From: Celoporthe dispersa
Taxonomy: Eukaryota; Ascomycota; Sordariomycetes; Diaporthales; Cryphonectriaceae
NCBI GenBank assembly: GCA_016584495.1
Contig: WAID01000001.1
Location: 310,001 to 374,000 of the forward strand
Direction of reading: 5' to 3'
Length of the DNA stretch: 64,000 bases
Shown here: positions 1 to 9,547 of the stretch, piece after piece
Position numbering within the stretch: position 1 is the first letter of the stretch
Layout of the letters: each line of letters starts with the position of its first letter
Notes under the pieces: model-generated
Databases searched by the model: none
Told to the model about the DNA's origin: nothing
What the model saw: only the letters and a program-made list of their open reading frames with translations
Position numbers and translations under genes: made by a program

Positions 1-883
1 ATGTTCAGCATACTGTTTTCCACTTCTTCCGATCGCCAGGGGAATGAGGCAAGGTACGCACCGTCTTCCAGGCTGCCGAACGTCTCTCCAAAGGCTAAAT
101 CGCCAACGATATCAAATGCCATCGCCATGTACGCCTTGCCGATATCCCAGACATCTTTTGCCGCACAATGCTCACCAGCTATATATACCAATTTGTCGAC
201 CGAGCCCGCAATCATCTCCTCCTGCTCAGAAAGAGACCGATCGGAGAAGGCATGTGATAGGTACTTTCGCATTTGGGCATGGTTGTTGGTGTCGCGCTCA
301 CTGACGATGCTGTGCACACCACGACTGGCGAAGGAACCCCCATCGTAGAAGTTACTCTTGATAAAAGTCTTGTGTCCGTGCCGGAAACCGTAAATATCTT
401 TCCATGACTGTGCTGTGTTGAAAGAGAGCTCGTTCGGGGCTGTCCGAACCACTGGGCCTGAAGATACGTGTGAGGGGAATGTGTGAGGAAGCACTCTTCT
501 GTAAAGTCACGCGATGGGAGACTGACCATATTTTTTATGCAAATCAAGGAGTTTGCGTGGCTGGAGGCCGCTCAAGAACCATATGCTGTGATGGATCTGT
601 TTGGTAGCGTTAAGAAGTCGTAAGCCAGAACTCGTAATGAAATGAGAGACTCACGTTGTTGCAAGCTGCAAGCTTAGGACCCGGGAACTTAGCTAAAGGA
701 TGCCAGTACAAATTATAGATAACGTCGTATATGATATACTACGGACGTATAGTCCTTTGTCAATGCTAATATGCAACTTCAGGAAGACAGAGCGCTTACC
801 ACATTAGTCCAGAGGAAAAGAACCATCGGTCCAAGCAGATAGACCGGAATAGTCATGGACGTAACAATGTTTGGAGATGCCAT
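1..883 (-). CDS. Cytochrome P450 monooxygenase, 5' part (cut by window start)
   Basis: Reading the minus strand from ATG at 883 gives four exons: 883-800, 738-655, 596-527 and 457 to the window edge. Each intron has a GT donor and AG acceptor (gtaagc, gtgagt, gtcagt), and the frame stays open across all junctions, giving 231 residues. Residues 11-32 form a hydrophobic membrane anchor, followed by YWHPLAKFPGPKLAA with the proline hinge FPGP at 46-49. GPVVRTAPNELSF follows at 80-92, then the helix-C segment H139-AQM-R143 and GDLAFGETFGSL around 198-209. These are hallmarks of fungal class II microsomal P450s of the CYP65-like type (compared from memory). The I-helix, ExxR and haem-cysteine regions lie outside the window. 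The likely role is hydroxylation of a small molecule, perhaps the sesquiterpene made by the cyclase at 6.9-8.1 kb; that link is inferred from proximity only. No premature stop is seen. Confidence 0.9.
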
Positions 884-1124
884 CGCATCCAGGCTCTCAG
901 AATAAAACCGACCTCAACCTGAGCAGCAAGTACACTAGGTGAAGCTGATTTGTAGGTGATTGTTCAAGGTCAAAGCAACTTGTTGGAAAGTGTTATCAAA
1001 AACGATGAGAGAGAATCACTTTCAGAGAGTGGCTGTCAGGAATCATACTCCGTTACACACCCACTTGAACATCGACAAATGTGATTTGCGCGCCAAACAA
1101 AAAGTTTGTTGCTTGCATAAATGT

Positions 1125-1561
1125 TACGCTTCTTGCCATATGCGGCCGAAAGATCAGTGTCTTTCAGCGTATCTTTGGCTGCTAACAGGCGATAGGCTCG
1201 GACTCGGCGTTCCCTCCCCCTCCCCGCCCCCTTTTGCCGCGTAAGCAGGACGCTGACTTTGGGGGCTGGGGCTGATGTCAGTGAAACTTCAACGAGCAGA
1301 TGGGGCGCTCCGAAGCAGCAATCTACCTTGGCACTTCGAAGAGAATCTTACATGATTACTACGCCTCTTGCCACATGCGGCCAACAGACCAATATTTGCG
1401 CCCTCGCCGCCCCCGAGCTTATGTTCTGGCAGAGTTCGAGTTCGCTTGCAGGACCGGTAAGCGGCATGCTGACCTTTTTTCGAGTTTGGGGGCCTGGGGA
1501 GGAGACTGGGTCTGAGACTCAGGCGAATCTTAGACATTTGGGGGCTCCGAAGCAGCAATCT
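1125..1561. repeat. Two direct copies of a ~200-bp non-coding repeat
   Basis: Copy 1 (about 1125-1324) and copy 2 (about 1360-1561) share an opening block (TACGCYTCTTGCCAYATGCGGCC) and a closing block (GCTCCGAAGCAGCAATCT), with diverged sequence between, offset by 235-237 bp. Both contain a GTAAGC...GCTGAC segment and a G-rich stretch. No coding frame spans either copy. It could be a tandem duplication of promoter DNA upstream of the P450, or remnants of a small mobile element. Ends are approximate. Confidence 0.6.
1212..1231 (-). other. G-quadruplex-capable tract
   Basis: The plus strand reads CCC-T-CCCCC-T-CCCC-G-CCCCC, so the minus strand has four G-runs of at least three separated by single bases, the classic intramolecular G4 pattern with minimal loops. 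It lies about 330 bp upstream of the P450 start codon, with the G-run on the coding strand of that gene. A regulatory effect is inference. Confidence 0.6.
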
Positions 1562-2288
1562 CAGAGGTTGGTAGAGGATTGGCTTAAAGAGGAATCGCGC
1601 CCAGCAAGTGAGATTTGAAAAGTGAGAATTGGATAAACACGAAAAGATAAGACATAGAATATGTAAGTGTTTGAGCAACGGATACACATCTCATTCTGTG
1701 GTATAGTGCAGTAAGCTATACGAGCATCTGCAGAAGCCGTTAATTTGCAACTGGAATCTATTATAGTCAAGCCAGTATTCTACTTAAAGCTTCTGTAATC
1801 AAGTATAATGTTCTGAAAGCGTATCAAGTACTGAAGATCGCAGCGCTGAAGCAAACGGGCGCAGCTTCAAATCTTATCAAAACTCTAAGCCTTGATAAAA
1901 CCACTATCTAGGTACTTCTAGAAGATTACTCGCTGGGCTAAAGGACCGCCGTTAGATGAATGCGGTGGTTTCGAAAAGGGAGAGGGCATTCTGAAATTCA
2001 ATCGCGAATCGTAAATTCGGTAATCTTTCATAGGATCCTCTGAGATACCTGCTACATTATATTGCGTTCTGAAAACGGCGACAACGCAGGAGATTCCTCT
2101 ACTAAGCCTCTGAAAAAGTACTGATTGAAGAGCACAATGCTCGAGAGATGCCGAGCTATACCCAATCACTGTGAGTCGAAGTTGAATAAATGGAGAAGTC
2201 GTTGCCGAGAATTGTTGAATTCGAGAATCACTAAAAGTGAAATAAGTATCGGACATGTGATTCCTACCCTCCAAGCCTACCAACCCTC
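1562..2288. other. Intergenic region, no gene recognised
   Basis: About 0.7 kb between the direct repeat and the 3' end of the hydrolase gene. Short open stretches exist on both strands but carry no motif I recognise. Around 1,815-1,985 the plus strand reads vaguely like a transposase helix-turn-helix, interrupted by stops; this is too weak to annotate. Confidence 0.4.
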
Positions 2289-3425
2289 TCATGCAGGCGG
2301 GCTCTTGCTATGCGCACGGATGAAGTCTCCAATCTTAGAGGCGACTTTGTTCGCACTCTCTACCCAGCCAAGCAAATTGCCCGAAGCGAGGGTGTCATGC
2401 GGTGCGTGCTCCTCACAGAATAGTTCGATCTCGTTTCCTGGAACGTTCTTCATCTCCTCAACCCAAGCCGTGACAGCAGCCCCCAGGATTTCACACTCAC
2501 CAAAGGAGGTGAAGATGGGAATGCTTGTAGCAAAAGGATGACCAAGAGCCGTGATGTATGCGCCAGCTGAATCATCAACATGGCCAGATGGAAAATACAT
2601 TTTGGCACCGAATTGCAAAAATGATACCGCAAGGTAGTCGGTTGAATAAGTCTTCTGATCCTGGTACGTGCATGAGGGACTCAGTGACTCTCGAGGGCTA
2701 ACCCACGGCGTTACAAGAGCAGCAGAACTGGGTCGCTTTATCCCGGTCCTGTTCTGTTCAAGGTAACGCAGGAAGGCGATAGTCAGATTCCCTCCACAGC
2801 TGTCGCCGCCAACGGTGATCGAAGTCGGTGATAATTGCAGTGTCTCCGTGAGATATGCGTATGCAGTAATAAGATCTTGCAACGCAGCCGGGAATGGGTT
2901 CTTGCCGTATCCGGAGAGACGATATTCGAGACAGAAAATCGCATCAGCTCTTGTATTCTTGAGCAGTGTTCTCGCCATGAAGCCAGAAAATAACTCCCGA
3001 GAATTGCCCATAACGAAGGCACCGCCATGGCTCCAGAGGAGAATCGGGCCCGTTGGGTTATCGGGCTTCGCGGGATACCAGGTGCCTCCGACTTCTGCGG
3101 GGTGGACGGCTGAGGATAACGCAGGACCTTGATAGAAAGAAGGGGGGAATTGTGTCGGGTTAATGACTTGAAATCTTTCTCCCTCTCTTCCAGGGTTCAG
3201 CGAGAGTGTTTCGTTGGCACCCGCCTGGCTGAACATGTGCAAATAGTCCCGAAGGACGGACACAATGAGGCTTTGCTTGAAAGTCCATGCTGGATGAGGC
3301 CGAGAGACAAGGGCGGCGAGGGCCAAGTACGGCAAACGGACAAATATTAGGCTCGCTCTGTACACCTGGCCCATTTGTCGCCATGGGGACCGCGTTGATT
3401 TAGGTCGTGGTTCTTCCTGAGCCAT
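2289..3425 (-). CDS. Alpha/beta hydrolase, hormone-sensitive-lipase-like family
   Basis: A single uninterrupted exon of 378 codons, ATG at 3425 and TGA at 2291-2289. Residues 24-40 are hydrophobic and could be a membrane-associating segment. The oxyanion-hole motif S132-HGGAF-137 is followed by the nucleophile elbow G207-D-S209-C-G-G212, so S209 is the likely catalytic serine. E310 or E312 (FGECEIL) is the probable acid and H343 in HAPHD the probable base. This order and spacing match the alpha/beta hydrolase-3 (HSL-type esterase/lipase) family, and the length is normal for fungal members. The family hydrolyses, or sometimes transfers, acyl esters of small molecules. It lies between the P450 and, divergently, the rhodopsin-like gene 1.27 kb away, so a role in tailoring or deacylating a terpene product is plausible but inferred. 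No sign of RIP or truncation. Confidence 0.92.
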   Translation of the reverse strand: MAQEEPRPKSTRSPWRQMGQVYRASLIFVRLPYLALAALVSRPHPAWTFKQSLIVSVLRDYLHMFSQAGANETLSLNPGREGERFQVINPTQFPPSFYQGPALSSAVHPAEVGGTWYPAKPDNPTGPILLWSHGGAFVMGNSRELFSGFMARTLLKNTRADAIFCLEYRLSGYGKNPFPAALQDLITAYAYLTETLQLSPTSITVGGDSCGGNLTIAFLRYLEQNRTGIKRPSSAALVTPWVSPRESLSPSCTYQDQKTYSTDYLAVSFLQFGAKMYFPSGHVDDSAGAYITALGHPFATSIPIFTSFGECEILGAAVTAWVEEMKNVPGNEIELFCEEHAPHDTLASGNLLGWVESANKVASKIGDFIRAHSKSPPA

Positions 3426-4214
3426 GATATGGATTTCATTGGCTTTGTGAACTCATCTAGGAATTCATGTATGAGAATTTGCGGTAACAATTCAGTGGCA
3501 ACCGGTACAGATAATAGCGTCCGGGAGTCTGTAATTAAGGTTGCCTACTTGATCTCGAGCATTGGACTTGGTACTTACCGATTGTACACCCAAACGAATT
3601 TGTTTCATGGTTCACAAGTAGGAACTCCGGAAATTATATCCCAAAAAGGCTCATCGTATGTTTTCTCTTTAGTAATAACTGTTACATCGTTCTCGGTCCC
3701 CTTATTAGGTACATTTGTATAGCCCCTGAAGGTAAGAACTTTGGGGGCGAAGACGCCTTTTCCAATTAGCTACTCGATGCGAACCTGAGCAACGTATTCT
3801 TGCCAGTGCATCCCAGACGCTTCAACTCATTACTTACGCCTTTGATGCCCCAGTCGCTTATGAAATATCTATTATCCCTATGCGTATAAATCACCTCTGG
3901 CCGTTACTCTAATTGGCAATCCACTTGAATATCCTAGATCTTCGATAGCACTCAGAAAGCTACCCAGCCAGCGTACAGGTGACATTGTACTTATTCTTCT
4001 TCGGACACTCGGCATTATCGGCTATGCGCTCATGCTACAAGCTTGGGGGCTATAGGAAGAAGCGGTAGTCTTTTAATGCCAGCTTCTCATGTACCCCGAT
4101 TACAAATTATCCCTGTTTTAGCCCCCAGCGCGACATGATTTGAAGTGCTTAGACAAGCTAGCATTCAAAGGGTTCCGTGGGAGTGGATCAAGATCGTTCA
4201 CAAACAAATTCTCA
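3426..4214. other. Divergent intergenic region, upstream part
   Basis: About 0.8 kb between the hydrolase start codon and the minisatellite upstream of the membrane-protein gene. It presumably holds the hydrolase promoter. The open stretches have no recognisable domain. No TATA box or defined operator can be assigned. Confidence 0.4.
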
Positions 4215-4460
4215 GCAGTCGAATTGCAAACGAGAAATCCTACCTGAATTCCAAGCTGCATGTGAGAAAGATCCGACGTATTTGGAAAATCCAACCTGCA
4301 TACGAATGAAACCCAGACTACATAGGAGCATCCAACGTGCATGCGAGACAAGTCCAACTTCTATGCGATATGTGGGAGGAAACCAGCCTGCAGGCGAGAG
4401 ATGGCCAACCTGCTTAGAGAAGTCCGACCTGCACGACAGAAAAGTCCGAGCTATAGTTCA
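4215..4460. repeat. Degenerate ~20-23-bp minisatellite
   Basis: The core motif TCCAACCTGCATGCGAGA recurs about ten times in degenerate form (for example TCCGACGTAT, TCCAACCTGCATACGA, TCCAACGTGCATGCGAGA, CCAGCCTGCAGGCGAGAG, CCAACCTGCTTAGAGA, TCCGACCTGCACGACAGA). Spacing is mostly 18-24 bp with some shorter or fused units. It ends about 240 bp upstream of the start codon of the membrane-protein gene, so it lies in or near that promoter. Array limits are approximate. Confidence 0.6.
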
Positions 4461-4695
4461 ACGAGTCTGGTTAGCAGGCAAGGTCTTATGTATATCATCA
4501 ATGCCAGGGTAGAAATTTTCTCCCGACCCACTGCTGACTGCTTATATGCAGCTCGATTTCGACAAGAGTTGCGTAGTGTCCTCATTGGCATGAGCCAGCC
4601 TCACCATTCTCAAAAATCACTTGACTTGCTTTTCTCTTTGCTCAGCATTGCCAAGTCATTCGCCCTTTTCTTTTCTTGCTCTAGAAGTAGTCACA

Positions 4696-5994
4696 ATGGG
4701 TATGCCAATGATAAAGCCTTCCAAGGATGGAGTGGCCTTGATGGCCATCGCCGTTGTCACCGCCACTCTAGCAACAGTTGCGATCATCTTGCGTATATGG
4801 TCGCGTCGTCTTGCGCAACTTGCGCTGGCGCTCGATGACTATTTAGCTATCGCAAGCTTCGTAGTATATCTCGGCGAGCTCGTCATTTGCTTTCTTTACA
4901 TTCTATATGGCGGCACAGGGACTGACGAAATGATCGTTCTCGCTCAAAGCCCTACCGCGATAAATTACGGGCTTAAGGTTCGTTTGCATCCATCCTTTTT
5001 GGCAGCTCAATTATAATTGACGAGAAATTATGTCATTATCAGTTGATGTGGTTGAGTCAATTCATCTACGGATTCTCGTCTCCAGCAATCAAACTGAGCC
5101 TTCTCGCATTCTACTGGAAAGTCTTCCCTACACAACTCGTTCGCAGGGCAGTTCAAGTGCTCAGCTTCTGTTGTATTGGATGGTTCATTGGCATTACGGT
5201 ACATGTCTCCGTGGCTCTCGACTGTAGCATTGAGATGATCTGACCTGGCTCATAGGTCACGAACCTATGCGAATGCAGGCCGATCTCTTTCTTCTGGACA
5301 GGGAAAGGCAACGGCCAATGCTTTGTGAACACCATTTCTTATTTCGAGTGGAACTCTTTCGCAAACACCATCATCGACATTCTGACTTTGTGTCTTCCAA
5401 TACGCGAAGTCTCCCGTTTGCAGATGTCGAGGTCCAGGAAGTTTATTATCATATGTATTTTTCTTATCGGCAGCGCGTTAGTATTACTCTCAATAAAAGG
5501 TCTGCTTCGCTCTGAGCTAACTTTACGCAGAGTTGTAATTGCGAGCACAATACGGTTTGCATCACTAGTTATTCTCGCAAACTCGGCCGACCAAACGAGC
5601 AACGTAACCAGTATGTTATCGATATTTACAGTAGTATGATCAAATGCTAATGATATCATCAGAGCGATACACCCTAATGACCGGTTCCACTATTGCCGAG
5701 GTGAATATTGCTATTATCGGCTCTTGCTCCGTTACCTTAGGACCTGTCTATAGGCGTTTGCGTTATGGTGATCCCCAGGGCAGCAGCAACTCCAAGGTAT
5801 CAGGTAACAATGGACAGAACTGGAGTAATGGGCTACGGACGATTGGGAAAATCACGATTCGCAGCCGTGATTCTTTTGAGCGACTCGATGGCCAAGATGG
5901 AGGAAGCGAGACGAGAATCATAGGCGGTGGCCCTTACGAAGGTATACCTATGAAAGGAATTAGGGTCGATCGTGGTATTGAAGTGACTTCTTAA
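4696..5994 (+). CDS. Seven-helix fungal rhodopsin-fold (PTH11/SAT-like) membrane protein
   Basis: Five exons: 4696-4977, 5043-5198, 5256-5476, 5531-5610 and 5663-5994, all with GT..AG introns, encoding 356 residues. The start is ATG 4696 (context cacaATGG). An in-frame ATG at 4621 would add 25 residues from a CT-rich tract and was not chosen. Hydrophobic helices lie at about 12-33, 50-71, 95-118 and 130-146, with three more before the soluble tail. Family hallmarks visible are LDDYL after helix 1, KLSLLAFYWKVF at the end of helix 3, and the extracellular C-x-C-R-P...FFW...G-x-C pattern. These fit the fungal rhodopsin domain found in PTH11-like receptors and in several secondary-metabolite clusters. 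The last 90 residues are hydrophilic, rich in G, S, R and N. It lies 0.94 kb upstream of the cyclase, on the same strand. Its function is unknown; sensing or vesicle roles are speculation. Confidence 0.88.
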
Positions 5995-6937
5995 GACCAA
6001 GGATGGCACAAGGCTTGAGAACTCGAACGTGACAACGCGCGAGCAGTAGCCCAAAAGCAACTTAGCCCTGCAAAATTCACGCGTTCTAATGCAAGTAGTA
6101 GAATGTACGCGTACCGTAGAAAGGGGAGGGGGGTTCAGACAGCATATCGAGTAAGAATTGCTTTGGGAAGATGGCTTTTTCGTTAGTAAATGGAGTTCTA
6201 ATGGTACCTAAGTCAGCATCAGGCCGAGTTACAATGTTGGGACCGCGCTAGAACGCATGCACTTTTCGCCTTTCTAAAGCTTTGATTTGACTTTAGCTTA
6301 TCAAGTTTTCCCTTGGAGGAAGATTTGGGGGCTTAGTAGGATTTCCAACGTTAACAGTAGCTTATTGATCTTACTCAGTTGCTCTGGCTCCTCGGATGCC
6401 AGCGTCTTGAGCCGTGGGTGACAAGAAGGATCTAGAAACCCCACCATGCTATCATTTTCGGAATATCAAGCCCGAGCAATCGTATGTCAAGAATGCTATG
6501 ATTAAATACCTATAATTGGGTACTTTAATAATACTTTCTCGGATATTTCGGGCATCAGAGCCTGCTAATCGCCAAGGGCTCTGCCTTCTAGCCGAGTGGT
6601 ATTGTCTTTGTTACTGCCTACGAAAACCCACTAAAAAGGATTCTGCTATCTTTGTTACTCCGCCGGTATAAGTTGCACCGATTCTTGAAGATTACTCTAT
6701 GTAACGTGGTATTTAAGTATCCAATTTAGATGGACACTTGCAGCTTGTATTCTGAAAACATATAAAGTCGACAAATATCCTGTACAGAGTTGAATATTGA
6801 AACAGTCTCAGCAATATCCGCCTGACATATCAAGTTTTGCAACATCGTTAACGGTCATAATTTGTTTTCAAGCTGGGTTCTAAATCCATTCTTTATACTT
6901 TCCCACTGAAGTTCCTTATAGAAATAAAGAAGTCAAC
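5995..6937. other. Intergenic region with the cyclase promoter
   Basis: No coding frame is recognised. A TATA-like TATAAAG at 6761-6767 lies 171 bp before the cyclase start codon and could set transcription start. G-rich TTGGGGGC at about 6325 resembles short G-rich words seen near 3740 and 4045, with no assigned meaning. Confidence 0.4.
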
Positions 6938-8057
6938 ATGGCTACTGGTATTATTACTGTAGCTGGAATTCCGGATGTGTTTTCACTCTCGTCATTGTCC
7001 TCCAATCGAAGTACAAGCCCTGTCAAGTCGCCGCCGTCGAATTTTGAACCACTCTGTCATCCGCTAGAGAAGCAGGTGACGAAGGAAGTAAATGAATATT
7101 TTCTTCAGAATTGGCCATTTCCGACCGAATCTAGCCGGAAAAAGTTCGTGAATGCTGGCTTCTCTACAGTAACTTGCTGGTACTTTCCGAAAGCACTGAA
7201 TGATCGAATTCATTTTGCCTGCCGCCTTCTCACTCTCTTGTTTTTGATCGACGGTATGCATCTTCTACGATTAGGTTTTAATTAAGTAGTTACTGACACG
7301 GTAGCAGATATGCTTGAGCATATGTCTCTCACAGAGGGCGCGGCTTACAATAATAAGCTGATGCCTATCTCGCGAGGTGACGTGCTTCCGAACCGGTCTG
7401 TCCCGGCGGAATACATTACTTTTGATCTGTGGGAGAGTATGCGTGCGCACGATCCTGATCTGGCTAATGAAATCTTGGAACCTGTCTTCACCTTTATGCG
7501 TGCTCAGACAGATGAGACTCGTCTGAAAACAATGGGTTTGAAGGAGTACCTCGAGTACCGGGAGCGGGATGTCGGCAAAGGGTCTGCATCCCCCTATAAT
7601 TACAACTTCAAGAAATCGGCTGGACTAATAATTATATCTCAGGCTTCTTGCAGCACTGATGCGCTTCTCTATGGGCCTTCATGTCAGCACTGAAGATATG
7701 GACGTCGCTCGCCCTGTGGATATGAATTGCAGCAAGCATCTGTCTATATTGAACGATATCTGGAGCTACGAGAAAGAGCTTTTGGCTTCTAGAACAGCTC
7801 ATGAAGAGGGCGGCGTACTGTGTACAGGTGTGGCTATCTTCGCGCAGGAGGCGGATGTGGCGATCTCAGCGGCTAAACGTGTACTATATACTCTGTGCCG
7901 CGAATGGGAGACACGCCATGAGGAGCTGGTAATCGAGGCTCTTTCTAAACGGGACACTCCGGAGTTGAGAGCTTATTTAAAAGGCCTGGAGTATCAGATG
8001 AGTGGGAACGAGATATGGAGCCGCACGACACTGCGATACCTGGCTCCAGTGGAGTAA
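6938..8057 (+). CDS. ari1: Aristolochene-synthase-like sesquiterpene cyclase
   Basis: Three exons, 6938-7253, 7308-7581 and 7643-8057, give 334 residues. Intron 1 (gtatgc...gtagcag) splits the codon of the second aspartate of the metal motif. Intron 2 uses donor gtctgc. The class I terpene-cyclase Mg2+ motifs are intact: D105-D106-M-L-E109, and the NSE triad N234-D-I-W-S238-Y-E-K-E242. A C-terminal RY pair (about 328-329) precedes the end. The segments KKFVNAGFSTVTCWYFPKAL, ISRGDVLP, LWESMRAHD, LEYRERDVGKG and LEYQMSGNE resemble fungal aristolochene synthases, and the length fits. The expected reaction is farnesyl diphosphate to (+)-aristolochene plus diphosphate in the cytosol, the first step to eremophilane metabolites such as PR toxin. 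ATG 6938 is in good context (caacATGG). No RIP-type stop is present although AT-rich DNA starts about 100 bp downstream. Product identity rests on family resemblance. Confidence 0.93.
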
Positions 8058-9547
8058 TAGCTTCATCTAAGACTTCAATCATTGCTTTTACTTTCCTTAG
8101 CTTTCTATTACATAGCTCATCCAAAATGCAGATTACAAAATAGTAAAGCTGAAAGCTAAAAGAAAACAAATTCAATATTTAAGAAAAAAAAATGCTAATA
8201 CATATAATAAACACTGCAATAAATAGTGTTGTAATAGCTAATAAAATGAATTTCGAAATATAAAATGCAAATAAAATTTAAAGATATTTGTATAGAAAAA
8301 TTATTTTCGTTTTTTTTCCGCTTAAATAAATATAAATATTATCTTTTTTCTTAATTTAAACTTTTTAAACAAATTTAAAGCAAGCTTTTCACTCTAGCAT
8401 TATATATATATATAATTTTTATTTATTACTTTAATATTTATTTATTTATATAATAATATTTGAAATTTCAATTCAATAATATAATAAATATAAATTTAAT
8501 AATTCAAATTAATAATTTAAAGCTATTTTTATTATAATTTATAGAAATTAATAAAAATAATTAATTATATTTTATAAAATAAAAAGTTTTGCTAACTATT
8601 ATTTATTTATTTAAATATTAATATTTAATAAATTATATTTGAAATTATTAATTTATTATTTTTGAATAAATTTAATTTTATTTAACGAATAAAAAATTTC
8701 GATAATTTTTAATAAAAATTTTATTTTATTATTAATTTAAAATAAATATTCGTTATTAAATGAAATAATAATAATAAATTTTTTAATAATCGAATATTAT
8801 TAAAAATTAAAATTATATTAATTAATTAAGAATATTAAAAGCTAATTCAATAAGAAATAATAAAATAATAAATAATTTTAATTAAATTATAAATATATCA
8901 AATATTTTTTGTTCGAATAATTAAATAAAATAATTATTAATAAATATAATAGCTTTTTTAAAATTATTAATTTATAATATAAAATTTGATAAAATTAATA
9001 TTAATTATAATAATTTATTTTTATATAATTATTAAAAGCTGCGAAAAAATATATAATAGATTTATTTATAGCTTTTAATAATTATATAAATTTGAAATAA
9101 ATACTTTTTTTATAATAAAAAAATTAATTTTTATAATATATTTGTAATAAATTTGTTGAAATTTATTTAATATACAAATTATAATAAAAATAAAAACAAA
9201 AATTAAGATTAAAAATTTAATATATTAATATAAAATAAAGAAAAGTAAAATACAAATTAATAGAATTGCATATTAATTTTTTTAATATCGAATCAAAATT
9301 TCGAATACTATTGTACGAAAAATCGAATATTAAAGCAATAATCAAAAGCTTATATATTTCAAATATATTGAATAAATTATATTAATTTATAATGCTATAA
9401 TAATTAATTAAATATAGAAATAAAAAAAATTATTTTTAAATAGCTTCAATTCTATTTAATAAAGCAAAAATTTTATAATAAAAAATTTATTTTATTATTA
9501 TTTTAAAATAAATATTTATTATTAAATTAAATAATAATAAGAAATTT
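8058..9547. repeat. Start of AT-rich compartment; decayed unclassified repeat
   Basis: After a short normal 3' flank, base composition drops sharply near 8,150 and stays extremely AT-rich. There is no open frame. A stretch around 8,695-8,960 recurs, diverged, at about 9,460-9,547 continuing at 11,204-11,450 (split by the inserted element), and again around 39,640-39,760. It is therefore an old dispersed repeat too mutated to classify. Confidence 0.55.

Noticed and set aside
1..348. 115-codon plus-strand frame at the window start
   Set aside because: Shadow of the P450, which reads on the minus strand with clear family motifs and splice sites.
960..1244. 94-codon plus-strand frame across the C-rich tract
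   Set aside because: It overlaps the repeat and G4 tract, has no domain and an atypical composition.
1810..1990. Possible Tc1/mariner-like helix-turn-helix (LDKTTI text)
   Set aside because: Two stops within 40 codons, no DDE region and no terminal inverted repeats; resemblance too weak.
4341..4838. 165-codon plus-strand frame overlapping the membrane-protein start
   Set aside because: Its first part is the minisatellite and its second is out of frame with the well-supported exon 1 of the membrane protein.
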